Positions 16,955 to 25,529 of a DNA stretch of 64,000 nt are shown here, one piece after another. The notes beneath the pieces were generated by a model. That model worked only from the letters and a program-made list of their open reading frames with translations. It was not told the origin of the DNA and did no database searches. A program made the position numbers and the translations under genes. Numbering within the stretch: position 1 is the stretch's first letter; the number at the start of each line of letters is the position of its first letter. Origin of the DNA: Myxococcales bacterium (GTDB taxonomy: Bacteria > Myxococcota_A > Polyangia > Polyangiales > Polyangiaceae); contig SECP01000007.1 of the NCBI GenBank assembly GCA_004193285.1, forward strand, positions 62,001 through 126,000, written 5' to 3'.

Positions 16955-17737
16955 CTACGAGCTCGGGGTGAGCGCCAACAGCATGCGCGTTGCGCGCGCG
17001 TCATCGAGCCCCACGTTCGCATCGAAGTCACCGAACGTCGCCTCGACGCGCCAGCCGCTCCGGGCCGCGAGCTCCCGAGCTTGCCGTTCCGTGAGCGCGC
17101 GTTGCTCGGCGACGTCCTCGATTTCGATCGGGGGCCCTCCATCGCTAGGCTCGTAGCGAAGAAGCACGCGCGTTTGCCAGATGCCATGGCGAGCGCGGGC
17201 CGGGTCGCCTTGCCAGTCGACGAGGACTCGCCCGCGGCCATCGGCCATCGTCCAACGTGTCTGCGACTTCCGCGTTCCTTCGAGCTCTACGGGGTGGGTG
17301 AGCTCCAGCCAGTACAGGCCGTCCTCATGAAGCGCCGCACGCGCGGCCTCCAAGTGCGCGAGCATGGCCTCGTCCGTCAGCAGGTAACTAGTCGAGCTGA
17401 GCAGGCACGCGGCTAGCTCCACGCGCGAGGGCGCGTGGAACCGAGTCATGTCGGACACGACGTAGGTCAACTCCAGTCCAGCGGCCGCCGCGCGGCCGCG
17501 CGCAAGGGCCGCCATCTCCGGCGAGCGGTCGAGCGCGGTAGAGGCGAGCCCCGAGCGGCTCATCTCCAGCGCGTGCCGCGCCGGGCCCGCGGCAAGCTCC
17601 AAAAAGCTGCGCGCATGGCGACCGCGGAGTGCGTGAAACGTATCGCGAAGGAAGCTGCACTGCGCCCCGACATCGCGATAGCTGAAGGCGAGATCGTAGA
17701 GCGCGGCCGCGCTGTAGAGGCGAGCATGAGGTTCCAT
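16955..17737 (-). CDS. class I SAM-dependent methyltransferase
   Basis: 260 residues. Motif I reads FLELAAGPARHAL (about 43-55), followed by ALDRSPEMAALAR as the acidic motif II region, and VVSDMTRFH as motif III. A later stretch, WTMADGRGRVLVDW, and an antiparallel sheet are typical of small-molecule methyltransferases with a lid insert. The substrate cannot be read from sequence. The gene diverges from another methyltransferase at 17958 with about 220 bp between them, though the two are not close relatives. Cytoplasmic. Confidence 0.88.
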   Translation of the reverse strand: MEPHARLYSAAALYDLAFSYRDVGAQCSFLRDTFHALRGRHARSFLELAAGPARHALEMSRSGLASTALDRSPEMAALARGRAAAAGLELTYVVSDMTRFHAPSRVELAACLLSSTSYLLTDEAMLAHLEAARAALHEDGLYWLELTHPVELEGTRKSQTRWTMADGRGRVLVDWQGDPARARHGIWQTRVLLRYEPSDGGPPIEIEDVAEQRALTERQARELAARSGWRVEATFGDFDANVGLDDARATRMLLALTPSS

Positions 17738-17957
17738 TTTTCTCCGGCGTCGTTGACGAGCGCAGCGCGAGCTGGCAGGGTCTGGCCGTGGCTCTCACCG
17801 TCGGGACCGTTGCGTCAGTGGCTCGAAAGCTTTGGTGGCTTTCGGGGCTGGTCGCTCGTCCTCTATCCCGGTAGCCACTATCACGGAAAGGAGCGAGCGG
17901 CCTCGTGGGTCGCTCGCGGCGTCTCGTGCCGTCGGCGCCTCATGCGGCCGAAGCAGC

Positions 17958-18737
17958 ATGACGACCACTAACCACTATACTTTCGGTGACAACGCACGTG
18001 CCGCAACCCGGCTCGAGCTACTAGCGCGCGCCTTCGAAGAGCCGAGCCGCGCGCTGCTCGAGCGTTTCGCACCTCGAGCGCCACGGCTGGCCCTCGATCT
18101 GGGCTCAGGGCCTGGTTTCACCACGCGCCTCGTGCACGAGGTGAGCGCGGCGCAGCGCACGCTAGGCCTGGAGGCGTCCGACAAGTACCTCGAGCAAGCG
18201 AGGGGCAGCGCGGGGCAGGGTATCGAGCTGGTCCGCGAAGACATCACACGTCCGAGCGGGACTATCCCAGCGGCAGAGCTGGTGTTTTGCCGCTTCGTGC
18301 TCACCCACGTCGCGGACCCCGCCGCCGCCCTCACGGCCTTTCGTGGTTACCTCGCGCCCGGCGGGCGACTTCTGCTGCAGGAGACGGCGTCGATGGAGAC
18401 GACCCATGCCGCGCTAAATCGCTACTACGAGCTCGTGGCGAGGCTTCAGGCCCACTACGGGCAGACCCTGTACATCGGTCGCGAGCTTCAGCGCTTCGCA
18501 GCCGGGGCTCCCTTCTCGGTCGTGCACGCGGGCATACGTCGCTTCGAGCGCTCGGCCGCGGTCATGGCCCAGCTGCACCTGCAGAACCTCATGACGTGGC
18601 GCGCCGACCCGTTCGCTCAGCGGGTGTTCGACGCGGCGGAGCTGAACGACTTGGAGCAGGCCCTCCGCGCGGTTGCGGAGGGGGAGGACCGCGCGCAGCC
18701 GGTGTCGCTCGGCCTCGGCGAGCTCGTGCTGAGCTAA
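17958..18737 (+). CDS. class I SAM-dependent methyltransferase
   Basis: 259 residues from the ATG at 17958; upstream in-frame sequence is not methyltransferase-like. Motif I is LALDLGSGPGFTTRLV, motif II falls at GLEASDKYLEQAR, motif III at LVREDITRP and motif IV at FCRFVLTHVADP, followed by YLAPGGRLLLQE. This is the common UbiE/COQ5-like fold, with a helical C-terminal cap that probably forms the substrate pocket. The substrate is unknown. A TonB- or biosynthesis-type neighbourhood is absent, so no pathway can be assigned. Confidence 0.88.
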   Translation: MTTTNHYTFGDNARAATRLELLARAFEEPSRALLERFAPRAPRLALDLGSGPGFTTRLVHEVSAAQRTLGLEASDKYLEQARGSAGQGIELVREDITRPSGTIPAAELVFCRFVLTHVADPAAALTAFRGYLAPGGRLLLQETASMETTHAALNRYYELVARLQAHYGQTLYIGRELQRFAAGAPFSVVHAGIRRFERSAAVMAQLHLQNLMTWRADPFAQRVFDAAELNDLEQALRAVAEGEDRAQPVSLGLGELVLS

Positions 18738-18856
18738 AGTGCTCGGTGCGCGGCGGCTGGCGCGAGCCCGCGGCCGCCAAAAGCGCGAGCGCTCGGCGTG
18801 CGAGCAGGCCCTCCCAGCGTTCGTGCCGGCGCAGGATTTCCTTCGTTGGCCCCCAT

Positions 18857-19744
18857 TCAGGTCAACTCGCGCTGGAGGGCGCGCTGCACGCGCTCGTCCG
18901 TGAGCGCGCGTAGATGAGGAGCTGGGCGACCGCGGCGTAGGGCCACCAGCTCCGCCACGATGCTGACCGCGATCTCCTCGGGGGTGACGGCCCCGATGTC
19001 CAAACCCACCGGAGCGAAAACGCGCTCGACCGGCACCTCACCGCCGCGCTTGGCCAGCACGCGCTCCACGAGGCGAAATACTTTGCGCCGGCTCCCCACG
19101 AGCCCGATGTAGCGCGCCTGATTGCCGGCGGCGGACTCGAGCGCACGCTCGTCCAGCTGATGGTCGTGGGTGACGATCAGCACCCAATCCCGCTCGCCGA
19201 GTGACTGCCGTCGCAGCGCGTCGCTCGGGTCGTCGAGCAAGAGTTGGCAGTGGGGGAACCGCTCGGCGCTGTTGAGCTCTTCGCGCTCGTCCACCACCAC
19301 GACCTCGAATCCGACGCTGCGCGCCAGCACCGCGGTGGGCTTGGCAACGTGCCCAGCCCCGAGCAACCAGAGCCGCGGCGCCGGCAGCAGCGGCTCCACG
19401 AACACCTCCATGCGGCCTCCGCAGCACATGCCGAGATCGTGGGTGAGGTCTCGCGTGAGGAGCTCGGAAGCGCCGAGCGAGAGAGCGCGCTCGAGCGCTT
19501 CGACCACTACCTTCTCGATCGCACCGCCGCCGACCGTGCCCACCGTGCTGCCGTCCTCCCGGAGCAGTAGCCGCGCGCCGACTTGCTGCGGTGTCGAGCC
19601 AGAAACACGAACCACGGTCGCCAGCGCGCCGCGCTGACCGCTGCTGAGCAATTCGAGCTGGGCCTGGAGGATCTCTCGCACTGGCTCTCTGAAATGAGTC
19701 TCGGCGGTTTCGTGAGCGGCTCGAACGCGCCGCGCGCGAGCCAT
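18857..19744 (-). CDS. xdhC: XdhC-family molybdenum cofactor insertion chaperone
   Basis: About 295 residues. The N-terminal XdhC/CoxI part has GALATVVRVSGSTPQQVGARLL and GTVGGGAIEK, and MCCGGRMEVFVEP in the middle. The C-terminal Rossmann-like part has LLGAGHVAKP and IGLVGSRRK. XdhC binds sulphurated molybdenum cofactor and loads it into xanthine dehydrogenase. It diverges from xdhA with the two ATGs only 16 bp apart. A downstream GTG at 19681 (start of the REILQ segment) would widen the gap and fits the family N-terminus better, so the start is uncertain. An ATG at 19768 would overlap xdhA. Confidence 0.9.
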   Translation of the reverse strand: MARARRVRAAHETAETHFREPVREILQAQLELLSSGQRGALATVVRVSGSTPQQVGARLLLREDGSTVGTVGGGAIEKVVVEALERALSLGASELLTRDLTHDLGMCCGGRMEVFVEPLLPAPRLWLLGAGHVAKPTAVLARSVGFEVVVVDEREELNSAERFPHCQLLLDDPSDALRRQSLGERDWVLIVTHDHQLDERALESAAGNQARYIGLVGSRRKVFRLVERVLAKRGGEVPVERVFAPVGLDIGAVTPEEIAVSIVAELVALRRGRPAPHLRALTDERVQRALQRELT

Positions 19745-19760
19745 GGTAGCATGCCTGCGG

Positions 19761-21173
19761 ATGGCCATCCGCTTCGTGCTGAACGGAAGCCCTGTCGAGG
19801 TAGAAGACGCGCCTGCGCACGTTACGCTCCTCCAGTGGCTTCGTAGCAGCGGGTTTCACGGGGCGAAGGAGGGCTGCGCCGAGGGCGAGTGCGGCGCGTG
19901 CGCAGTGGCGCTGTGGACGAGCGCGCCCGGCGAAAGTGGTAGTCACTACGAGCCGGTGAACAGTTGCCTCTTGCCGCTCGCGGCGCTCGCGGGCCGCGAA
20001 GTGGTGACGGTGGAGGGCGTCGCACCTGCGCCGAGCGAGCTGCATCCGGTTCAGGAGGCCATGGTCGCGCTGGGCGGCTCCCAGTGCGGCTACTGCACGC
20101 CGGGCTTCGTGGTCAGTCTGTTCTGCGAATATTACCGCGCTGGGCGCGAGGGCTTCGATCCAGAGAGCATCAGCGGCAACCTCTGCCGCTGCACCGGTTA
20201 CCGACCGATTGCGGACGCGGCGCGGGGCATGCCGTCGCCTTCGCCGAAGGATCCGCGGTTGGTGCAGCTCGGTCGTCGTGCCGCGGACCCCGAACCGTGT
20301 CGTGACACCAAAGCCCGCTATCTGCGGCCAGCATCCCTACCGGAGGCGTGGGAGATGTGGGAGGCGTCGCCGGAGGCGCGGCTCATCGCGGGCGGCACGG
20401 ATCTGCTCGTGTACGCCAATCAGCGCTTCGAGCGCTGGCCCAAGCTCCTTTCGGTGGAGGCCCTGCAGGAGCTGCAGGAACTTTCGCTCACGAACGAAGA
20501 GCTCGTGCTCGGCGCGGCCGTACCTTTGTCGCGCATCGAGCACTTCCTTCGTCGAGAGCGGGCGGCGCTCGGCGCGCTCGAACAGCTGCTACCTCTGTTC
20601 AGCTCGCGGCTGATCCGAAACCGCGCCACGCTCGGGGGTAACCTCGCCACCGCTTCGCCGATTGGTGACTCAGCCCCAGCGCTGCTCGCGCTGGACGCGC
20701 GCGTGGAGCTTTCGAGCCGCGCCGGCTCGCGCATGCTCCCGCTCCGCGAGCTGTTTCTCGGTTACCGGCGCGCGGCGCTGGCGCCCGGTGAGCTCATTCG
20801 CGCAGTGCGGGTGCCGCGCCCCTTTCCGGATTTTCAGCGCTTTTACAAAGTGAGCAAGCGCCTGCTGGATGACATCTCCACCGTCGCGGCCGCGTTCACG
20901 CTGAGCTTGGACGAAGCGGGCAAGGTCACGCGCTTCGGGGTCGGCCTCGGCGGCATTGCGGCGACGCCGCTCGCGGCTCCTGCGCTGTCCGAGCTCGCGT
21001 TGGGCAAAGAGTGGAACGAGCACACGCTCGCCGCCCTCTTGCAAGCTGCTTCCGGGCTCGGCACGCCGCAGACCGACTTTCGCGGCAGCGCTCCGTATCG
21101 ACGCGCGATGCTCGGCCAGCTACTCCGTAAGTTTTACTACGAATCCGCGTCGCGGTCGGAGGCGGCAGAGTGA
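19761..21173 (+). CDS. xdhA: xanthine dehydrogenase small subunit (2Fe-2S and FAD)
   Basis: 470 residues. Two [2Fe-2S] centres are complete: plant-type Cys39, 44, 47 and 69 (CAEGECGAC) and the second with Cys109, 112, 142 and 144 (CGYC, CRC). A linker leads to the FAD-binding CO-dehydrogenase flavoprotein domain with IAGGTDLLV and TLGGNLATASPIGDSAPALLALDA. The subunit passes electrons from the molybdenum site to FAD and NAD+. The start at 19761 gives the standard N-terminus; an ATG six codons upstream is also possible. The stop overlaps the xdhB GTG by 4 bases (GTGA). Confidence 0.95.
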   Translation: MAIRFVLNGSPVEVEDAPAHVTLLQWLRSSGFHGAKEGCAEGECGACAVALWTSAPGESGSHYEPVNSCLLPLAALAGREVVTVEGVAPAPSELHPVQEAMVALGGSQCGYCTPGFVVSLFCEYYRAGREGFDPESISGNLCRCTGYRPIADAARGMPSPSPKDPRLVQLGRRAADPEPCRDTKARYLRPASLPEAWEMWEASPEARLIAGGTDLLVYANQRFERWPKLLSVEALQELQELSLTNEELVLGAAVPLSRIEHFLRRERAALGALEQLLPLFSSRLIRNRATLGGNLATASPIGDSAPALLALDARVELSSRAGSRMLPLRELFLGYRRAALAPGELIRAVRVPRPFPDFQRFYKVSKRLLDDISTVAAAFTLSLDEAGKVTRFGVGLGGIAATPLAAPALSELALGKEWNEHTLAALLQAASGLGTPQTDFRGSAPYRRAMLGQLLRKFYYESASRSEAAE

Positions 21174-23485
21174 GCGCGCTGGGCAAACCGGTCAGTCACG
21201 AAGCCGCGCGCCTGCACGTGACGGGCGCGGCCAGCTACGTGGAAGACCTGGCCGCAGACGTGGCCCGCCTCGGCTACGCCTGGCCGGTGACGAGCCCCCA
21301 CGCGTGCGCTCGCGTGCTGGCCGTGGATACGAGCGCGGCGCTGCTTTGCCCAGGGGTGCTCACGTGCCTCACGCGGGAGGACGTGCCGGGAGAGAACGAC
21401 GTGGGCCCGGTAAAACACGACGAACCGCTCTTTCCGGAGCTGGTCGAGCATCACGGGCAGCCGGTGCTGTGGGTGATCGGCGAGAGCGCCGAACAAGCGA
21501 GGCTCGGCGCGGAGCGAGTGCGCGTGGAGTACGAGCCTCTGCCCGCCATCTTGAGCATCGAGGCGGCCATCGCAGCAGAGAGCTACCACATGCCGCAGGA
21601 CCAACTACGGCGCGGAGAGCCGGAGCAGGCGCTGGGCGCTGCCGCGGAGCAGCTGTCGGGCGAGCTGTTCGTCGGCGCACAGGAGCATTTCTACCTGGAG
21701 ACCCAAGCGGCGCTAGCCCTGCCGGAGGACGGCGCAGCCCTGCTCGTTCACTCCTCCACTCAGCACCCGACCGAGACGCAAGAGGTCGTCGCGCGCGTGC
21801 TCGGCATCGCCAAGCACGAGGTAACCGTGCAGTGCCTGCGCATGGGCGGCGCCTTTGGCGGCAAAGAAACGCAAGCCAACCTGTGGGCGGCGGTGGCTGC
21901 GCTCGGCGCTCGCAAGCTGCGGCGCCCCGTGCTCGTGCGGCTGACGAGGGCGCAGGACATGACCATGACGGGCAAGCGCCACCCGTTTTTGGGGCGCTTC
22001 CGCGTCGGCTTCGAGCCGGACGGCAAGCTCCGGGCTCTCCTGCTCGAGCTGTACAGCGACGGCGGCTTCAGCCTGGATTTGAGCTCTCCGGTGCTGTTTC
22101 GCGCCATGTTCCACGCAGACAACGCGTACCTGCTCCCGAACGTCTCGGTCACGGGTCGTATCTGCAAGACGAACCACGTCTCGCACACCGCGTTTCGCGG
22201 CTTTGGCGGGCCTCAGGGCATGCTCATGATCGAAGAGGTGCTGGACCGAGTCGCCCGGCACCTGGACCTTTCACCGGAGCTCGTGCGCGAGCGAAACTTT
22301 TACGTCAAAGGCGATACCGCCCACTACGGGCAAGAGATCAAAGACGCGGAGCGCATCCTCCGCATCTGGCAGGAGCTGAGTGAGTCCAGCGATCTCGGCC
22401 GGCGGCTCGAGCAGGTGCGGAGCTACAACGAAGGGAGCCTGCACTACAAGCGCGGTATCGCCATCACCCCCGTAAAATTCGGGATCTCGTTCACGACCGC
22501 GTTCTTCAATCAGGCCGGCGCGCTGGTGTTGATCTTCAAAGACGGCAGCGTCCAGGTCAATCATGGCGGTACCGAGATGGGGCAGGGGCTACACACGAAG
22601 GTCGCGCAGATCGCGGCGCACGCGCTGGCCCTGCCGCTGACCGCCATCCGCGTGATGGCGACCCGCACCGACAAGATCCCCAATACGTCCGCTACGGCTG
22701 CCTCCAGCGGGTCGGATTTGAACGGCGCGGCGGTGCAGAGCGCGTGCGAAGCGCTGAAGGAGCGGCTCACCGCGGTCGCGGCCCGGCGCTTTCAGGTCGC
22801 GCCGGAAGACGTCGTCTTCGAGAGCGGCAGTGTGCTCCCCTGGCAGCGCCCGGCGGACGCCGTGCCGTTTCCCAGCATCGTGGAGCAAGCGTACCTGGAG
22901 CGGACGCCCCTGTTCGCGACTGGATACTACCGCACGCCGAAGATCCATTTCGATCGCGACACCGGGCGCGGTAAGCCTTTTCACTACTACGCTTACGGCG
23001 CGGCCGTGAGCGAGGTCGAGGTGGACGGCTTCACGGGGCAATACCGGCTGCTGCGCGCGGACTTGCTGCACGACGTCGGCTCGTCGCTGTCGCCGCTCGT
23101 GGACCGCGGCCAAATCGAGGGCGGTTTTTTGCAAGGCGTGGGGTGGCTCACGACCGAGCAGCTCGTGTGGAACGACCAGGGAGCGCTGATGACGAGCGGC
23201 GCCTCCACGTACAAGCTACCGAGCCTCGGCGACTGCCCGCCGGTCTTCAACGTGAAGCTCTTGGAGCGCGCGGCCGAGCCAGGGGTCGTTTATGGCAGCA
23301 AGGCCGTCGGTGAGCCGCCGTTCATGCTGGCCATCAGTGTGCGCGAGGCGCTGCGCGCCGCGGTGGCTGCGTTCGGTAGCGGGGGCGTGGTGGAGCTCGC
23401 CGCGCCGTCCACGCCAGAAGCCGTGTTCTGGGCCATCGAGCAACAGCGCGCTCAGGCGGCGAAGCTCGGCCGCGCCGCGGAGTGA
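21170..23485 (+). CDS. xdhB: xanthine dehydrogenase large subunit (molybdopterin-binding)
   Basis: 771 residues from a GTG inside the xdhA stop (GTGA). Family landmarks: GAASYVEDL at the N-terminus, GGAFGGKE, TAFRGFGGPQGM (substrate Arg and cofactor contact), NHGGTEMGQGLHTKVAQIA, and VGEPPFML carrying the catalytic Glu. These are the residues for oxidising hypoxanthine/xanthine to urate at the Mo centre. The length and motif order match bacterial XdhB rather than CoxL. With xdhA and divergent xdhC it forms a self-contained purine catabolic locus. No uricase or allantoin genes are in the window. Confidence 0.95.
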   Translation: MSALGKPVSHEAARLHVTGAASYVEDLAADVARLGYAWPVTSPHACARVLAVDTSAALLCPGVLTCLTREDVPGENDVGPVKHDEPLFPELVEHHGQPVLWVIGESAEQARLGAERVRVEYEPLPAILSIEAAIAAESYHMPQDQLRRGEPEQALGAAAEQLSGELFVGAQEHFYLETQAALALPEDGAALLVHSSTQHPTETQEVVARVLGIAKHEVTVQCLRMGGAFGGKETQANLWAAVAALGARKLRRPVLVRLTRAQDMTMTGKRHPFLGRFRVGFEPDGKLRALLLELYSDGGFSLDLSSPVLFRAMFHADNAYLLPNVSVTGRICKTNHVSHTAFRGFGGPQGMLMIEEVLDRVARHLDLSPELVRERNFYVKGDTAHYGQEIKDAERILRIWQELSESSDLGRRLEQVRSYNEGSLHYKRGIAITPVKFGISFTTAFFNQAGALVLIFKDGSVQVNHGGTEMGQGLHTKVAQIAAHALALPLTAIRVMATRTDKIPNTSATAASSGSDLNGAAVQSACEALKERLTAVAARRFQVAPEDVVFESGSVLPWQRPADAVPFPSIVEQAYLERTPLFATGYYRTPKIHFDRDTGRGKPFHYYAYGAAVSEVEVDGFTGQYRLLRADLLHDVGSSLSPLVDRGQIEGGFLQGVGWLTTEQLVWNDQGALMTSGASTYKLPSLGDCPPVFNVKLLERAAEPGVVYGSKAVGEPPFMLAISVREALRAAVAAFGSGGVVELAAPSTPEAVFWAIEQQRAQAAKLGRAAE

Positions 23486-23495
23486 CGGGGCGCCC

Positions 23496-24008
23496 TCAGG
23501 AGAGCGCGACTTTGGCCTGAACCCCCGGGGTGAGCTGCACGCGCGGGCCTATCACCATCACCGGTGAGGTCGCTTGCCTGACGACCGTTTCCGCCACACT
23601 GCCGAGCGCCCAAGTCGAGCTGTACTGGCGCCCACGCGTCCCGACGACGGTGAGGTTCGCGCGGAGCTTCCAGCCGAGCTCCATCAGCTCGTAGGCGGGC
23701 TCGCCGCGCAGCACCATCGTCTCCACGGAGAGCTCGCTCGGGAGCGGTAGGTTGGAGAGCGCGGCGGCGACGTGCTCGTCCAGCTTGGCGAAGGAATCTC
23801 CGTGCTGATCGGTGCCGAGCTTGCTGCCGAAGCTCGCGAAGGCGATGGGGGGCAGGTCATGGTCCGGCTCCGAGGACGGCGCGACGTGCACCACGTAGAG
23901 CTTGGCGTACGGGTGCTTGGCCGCTTCTCGGCCGGCCGCGCGCACGGCGCGGTAGCCGTGAGACGAATAGTCCGTCCCGACGACGATGACGTAGGGCTTG
24001 GTGGCCAT
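23496..24008 (-). CDS. universal stress protein (UspA family)
   Basis: 170 residues, a single Usp domain. It opens with VIVVGTDYSSHGYRAVRAA, and the C-terminal ATP-binding motif is VGTRGRQYSSTWALGSVAET, matching G-x2-G-x9-GS, so nucleotide binding is likely. It ends in SPVMVIGP. An insert near residues 50-75 (DHDLPPIAFASFGSKLG) is longer than in minimal Usp proteins. It is convergent with xdhB, leaving 10 bp between stops, so it is independently expressed. Cytoplasmic stress or regulatory role. Confidence 0.93.
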   Translation of the reverse strand: MATKPYVIVVGTDYSSHGYRAVRAAGREAAKHPYAKLYVVHVAPSSEPDHDLPPIAFASFGSKLGTDQHGDSFAKLDEHVAAALSNLPLPSELSVETMVLRGEPAYELMELGWKLRANLTVVGTRGRQYSSTWALGSVAETVVRQATSPVMVIGPRVQLTPGVQAKVALS

Positions 24009-24347
24009 CTTGGGAAGACACGTGACTGCATGGCGCGTGCCGCGTGGACGGACTCGGCGGCGCGAGCGCTCTCGCCCGCCGGCCGGCGCAAGATGCGCTG
24101 CCGGTTGGACCTCTGGCTCGCTAAGACTGCGCTTTCATTCAATTACCGTGGGGAGCCGCTCGACGCATCAGGCCGTCTGACGGGCCCGGCAACTTCGACG
24201 CTGTCAGCGCTCGCACGCGCCTAGCGTCCAGACCCTGACACGGGCGTCGTGGATCCCCCCGCCCGTGCCAACTCGAGGAGCAAGCGGCAGCTCTTCCGAC
24301 GTCAGTCGAGCGGACGCGCAGGCACACCGGTTGCTATCGTCTTCGAC
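24009..24347. other. intergenic region
   Basis: 339 bp between divergent genes. It holds a short palindromic sequence CCGTCTGACGG near 24173-24183 but no supportable gene. Promoters for the flanking genes should lie here; none is clear by eye. Confidence 0.45.
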
Positions 24348-25022
24348 ATGCGCGAGGGATGGCTGGGTTTTTGGCGGAAGAAGAAAGGGTCGGGAGCCGC
24401 AGACCCTGACATCGCGGTCGCACGGCGTCAGCTGTGGGGCATGGCCGCGGTGGTCGTCGCGAGCAGCGCCGCGCTACTCGGCACGTCGGACGTCGACCAC
24501 CCCTCGGGTCTCGCCCGCTACGAGTTCCGTCGCGACAGTATCGACGGCGGCGTCGTTCGCCTCAGCGTGGATCAGCCGAGCGCGACGTTTTTCGTCAACG
24601 TCACCGCTATCGATCTTGGCCCGGAAAACGTCGTCTCGACCACGGACGCGCACGCGCTCATCGAAGGTACTGTCGAAGCCGCCGGGCTGAGCGAGGGGCA
24701 AGAGCGCCCGCCGGTGGCGGTGAGAGTCGTCACGACGAATGGTCAGAGCGCCTTCGAGCAGCCCGTCGTCGATAGCCTCTCGACCAAGGTCGCCCTCCCG
24801 TTCGTCGGAAATTGCAATAACCCGCAGACGGGCATGGCGTGCGCGGCCCACTTCCTGGTGGAGGTGCGGCGAACGGACGACGGCGAGGCTGGTGGCGAGC
24901 TCACCTTCGCGTGGCATTTTTCGCTGTCCTCGCTCGGGCAAGTCGCGCGAAACGGCGCCGAGGAAGACGTCTCGCTCGGTCCGGTCGAGCCGCCTTGGAC
25001 GGTAGAGGTGACCGAACCGTGA
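24348..25022 (+). CDS. hypothetical membrane-anchored protein
   Basis: 224 residues from the ATG at 24348 (MREGWLGFWRKKKG). In-frame codons upstream look non-coding. A basic N-terminus is followed by one membrane segment at about 30-50 (WGMAAVVVASSAALLG). The rest is a beta-rich periplasmic domain with VNVTAIDLGPENVVS and CNNPQTGMACAAHFLV, which contains a possible Cys pair. Function unknown. Its stop overlaps the GTG of the next gene by 4 bases (GTGA), so the two are translated together and probably act together at the membrane. Confidence 0.78.
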   Translation: MREGWLGFWRKKKGSGAADPDIAVARRQLWGMAAVVVASSAALLGTSDVDHPSGLARYEFRRDSIDGGVVRLSVDQPSATFFVNVTAIDLGPENVVSTTDAHALIEGTVEAAGLSEGQERPPVAVRVVTTNGQSAFEQPVVDSLSTKVALPFVGNCNNPQTGMACAAHFLVEVRRTDDGEAGGELTFAWHFSLSSLGQVARNGAEEDVSLGPVEPPWTVEVTEP

Positions 25023-25501
25023 ACGCGCCGCGAGCCCCAGGGGCGCAGCTGCTGCACCCGGTGATGCTCGGAGCGCTGCTGCTCCTGGTCGTCAATGACC
25101 ACGTGCTCAAGCGACTGTGCCCAAGCCCGCTCACCGGCAAGCTTTCGGACGTCGCGGTCGTGGTGGTCCTGCCGGTGTTCTTGCACGGGGTAGTCGAGCT
25201 GGTTCATTCGCAGTGGCTGCACCGTCCACTCAGCGCGAAGGCCGCCAATCGGTGGCTCGGCGTCTGCCTCGCGCTGTCCTTGCTCGTCTTCGCGCTGCCG
25301 GAAGTCTGGCCTCCGGCAGAAGCCGCCTACCGCTACGGCCTCGGCGCGGCGCAGTGGCCGTTCAAAGCGGCCTGGCGCTGGGCCCTGAGCGAAGCGCTGC
25401 CGCCCCTGCGGCCCGTACGAGCCACGGCGGACTGGACGGACCTGCTCACGATGCCCACCGCTTGGCTCGCCTTTCATGTGGCGAAGCGCAGCCCCGGTTA
25501 G
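25019..25501 (+). CDS. multi-pass membrane protein of unknown function
   Basis: 160 residues from the GTG that overlaps the previous stop. Longer in-frame extensions to 24839 run inside the upstream gene and are Arg-rich, so they are rejected. About four membrane segments: LLHPVMLGALLLLVVNDHVL, then after LTGKLSD the segment VAVVVVLPVFLHGVVEL, a third LGVCLALSLLVFAL, and a weak fourth near the end. The NDHVLK...LTGKLSD signature recurs in small bacterial membrane proteins of unknown role. Coupling to the anchored protein upstream suggests a two-component membrane complex. Confidence 0.8.
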   Translation: MNAPRAPGAQLLHPVMLGALLLLVVNDHVLKRLCPSPLTGKLSDVAVVVVLPVFLHGVVELVHSQWLHRPLSAKAANRWLGVCLALSLLVFALPEVWPPAEAAYRYGLGAAQWPFKAAWRWALSEALPPLRPVRATADWTDLLTMPTAWLAFHVAKRSPG

Positions 25502-25529
25502 CGAGGCCGCGCTTCGCGACCGACGAGGC

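Noticed and set aside
20956..22383. Plus-strand frame of 475 codons overlapping xdhA and xdhB
   Set aside because: Arg-rich translation in a shifted frame; the xdhA and xdhB frames carry all cofactor motifs.
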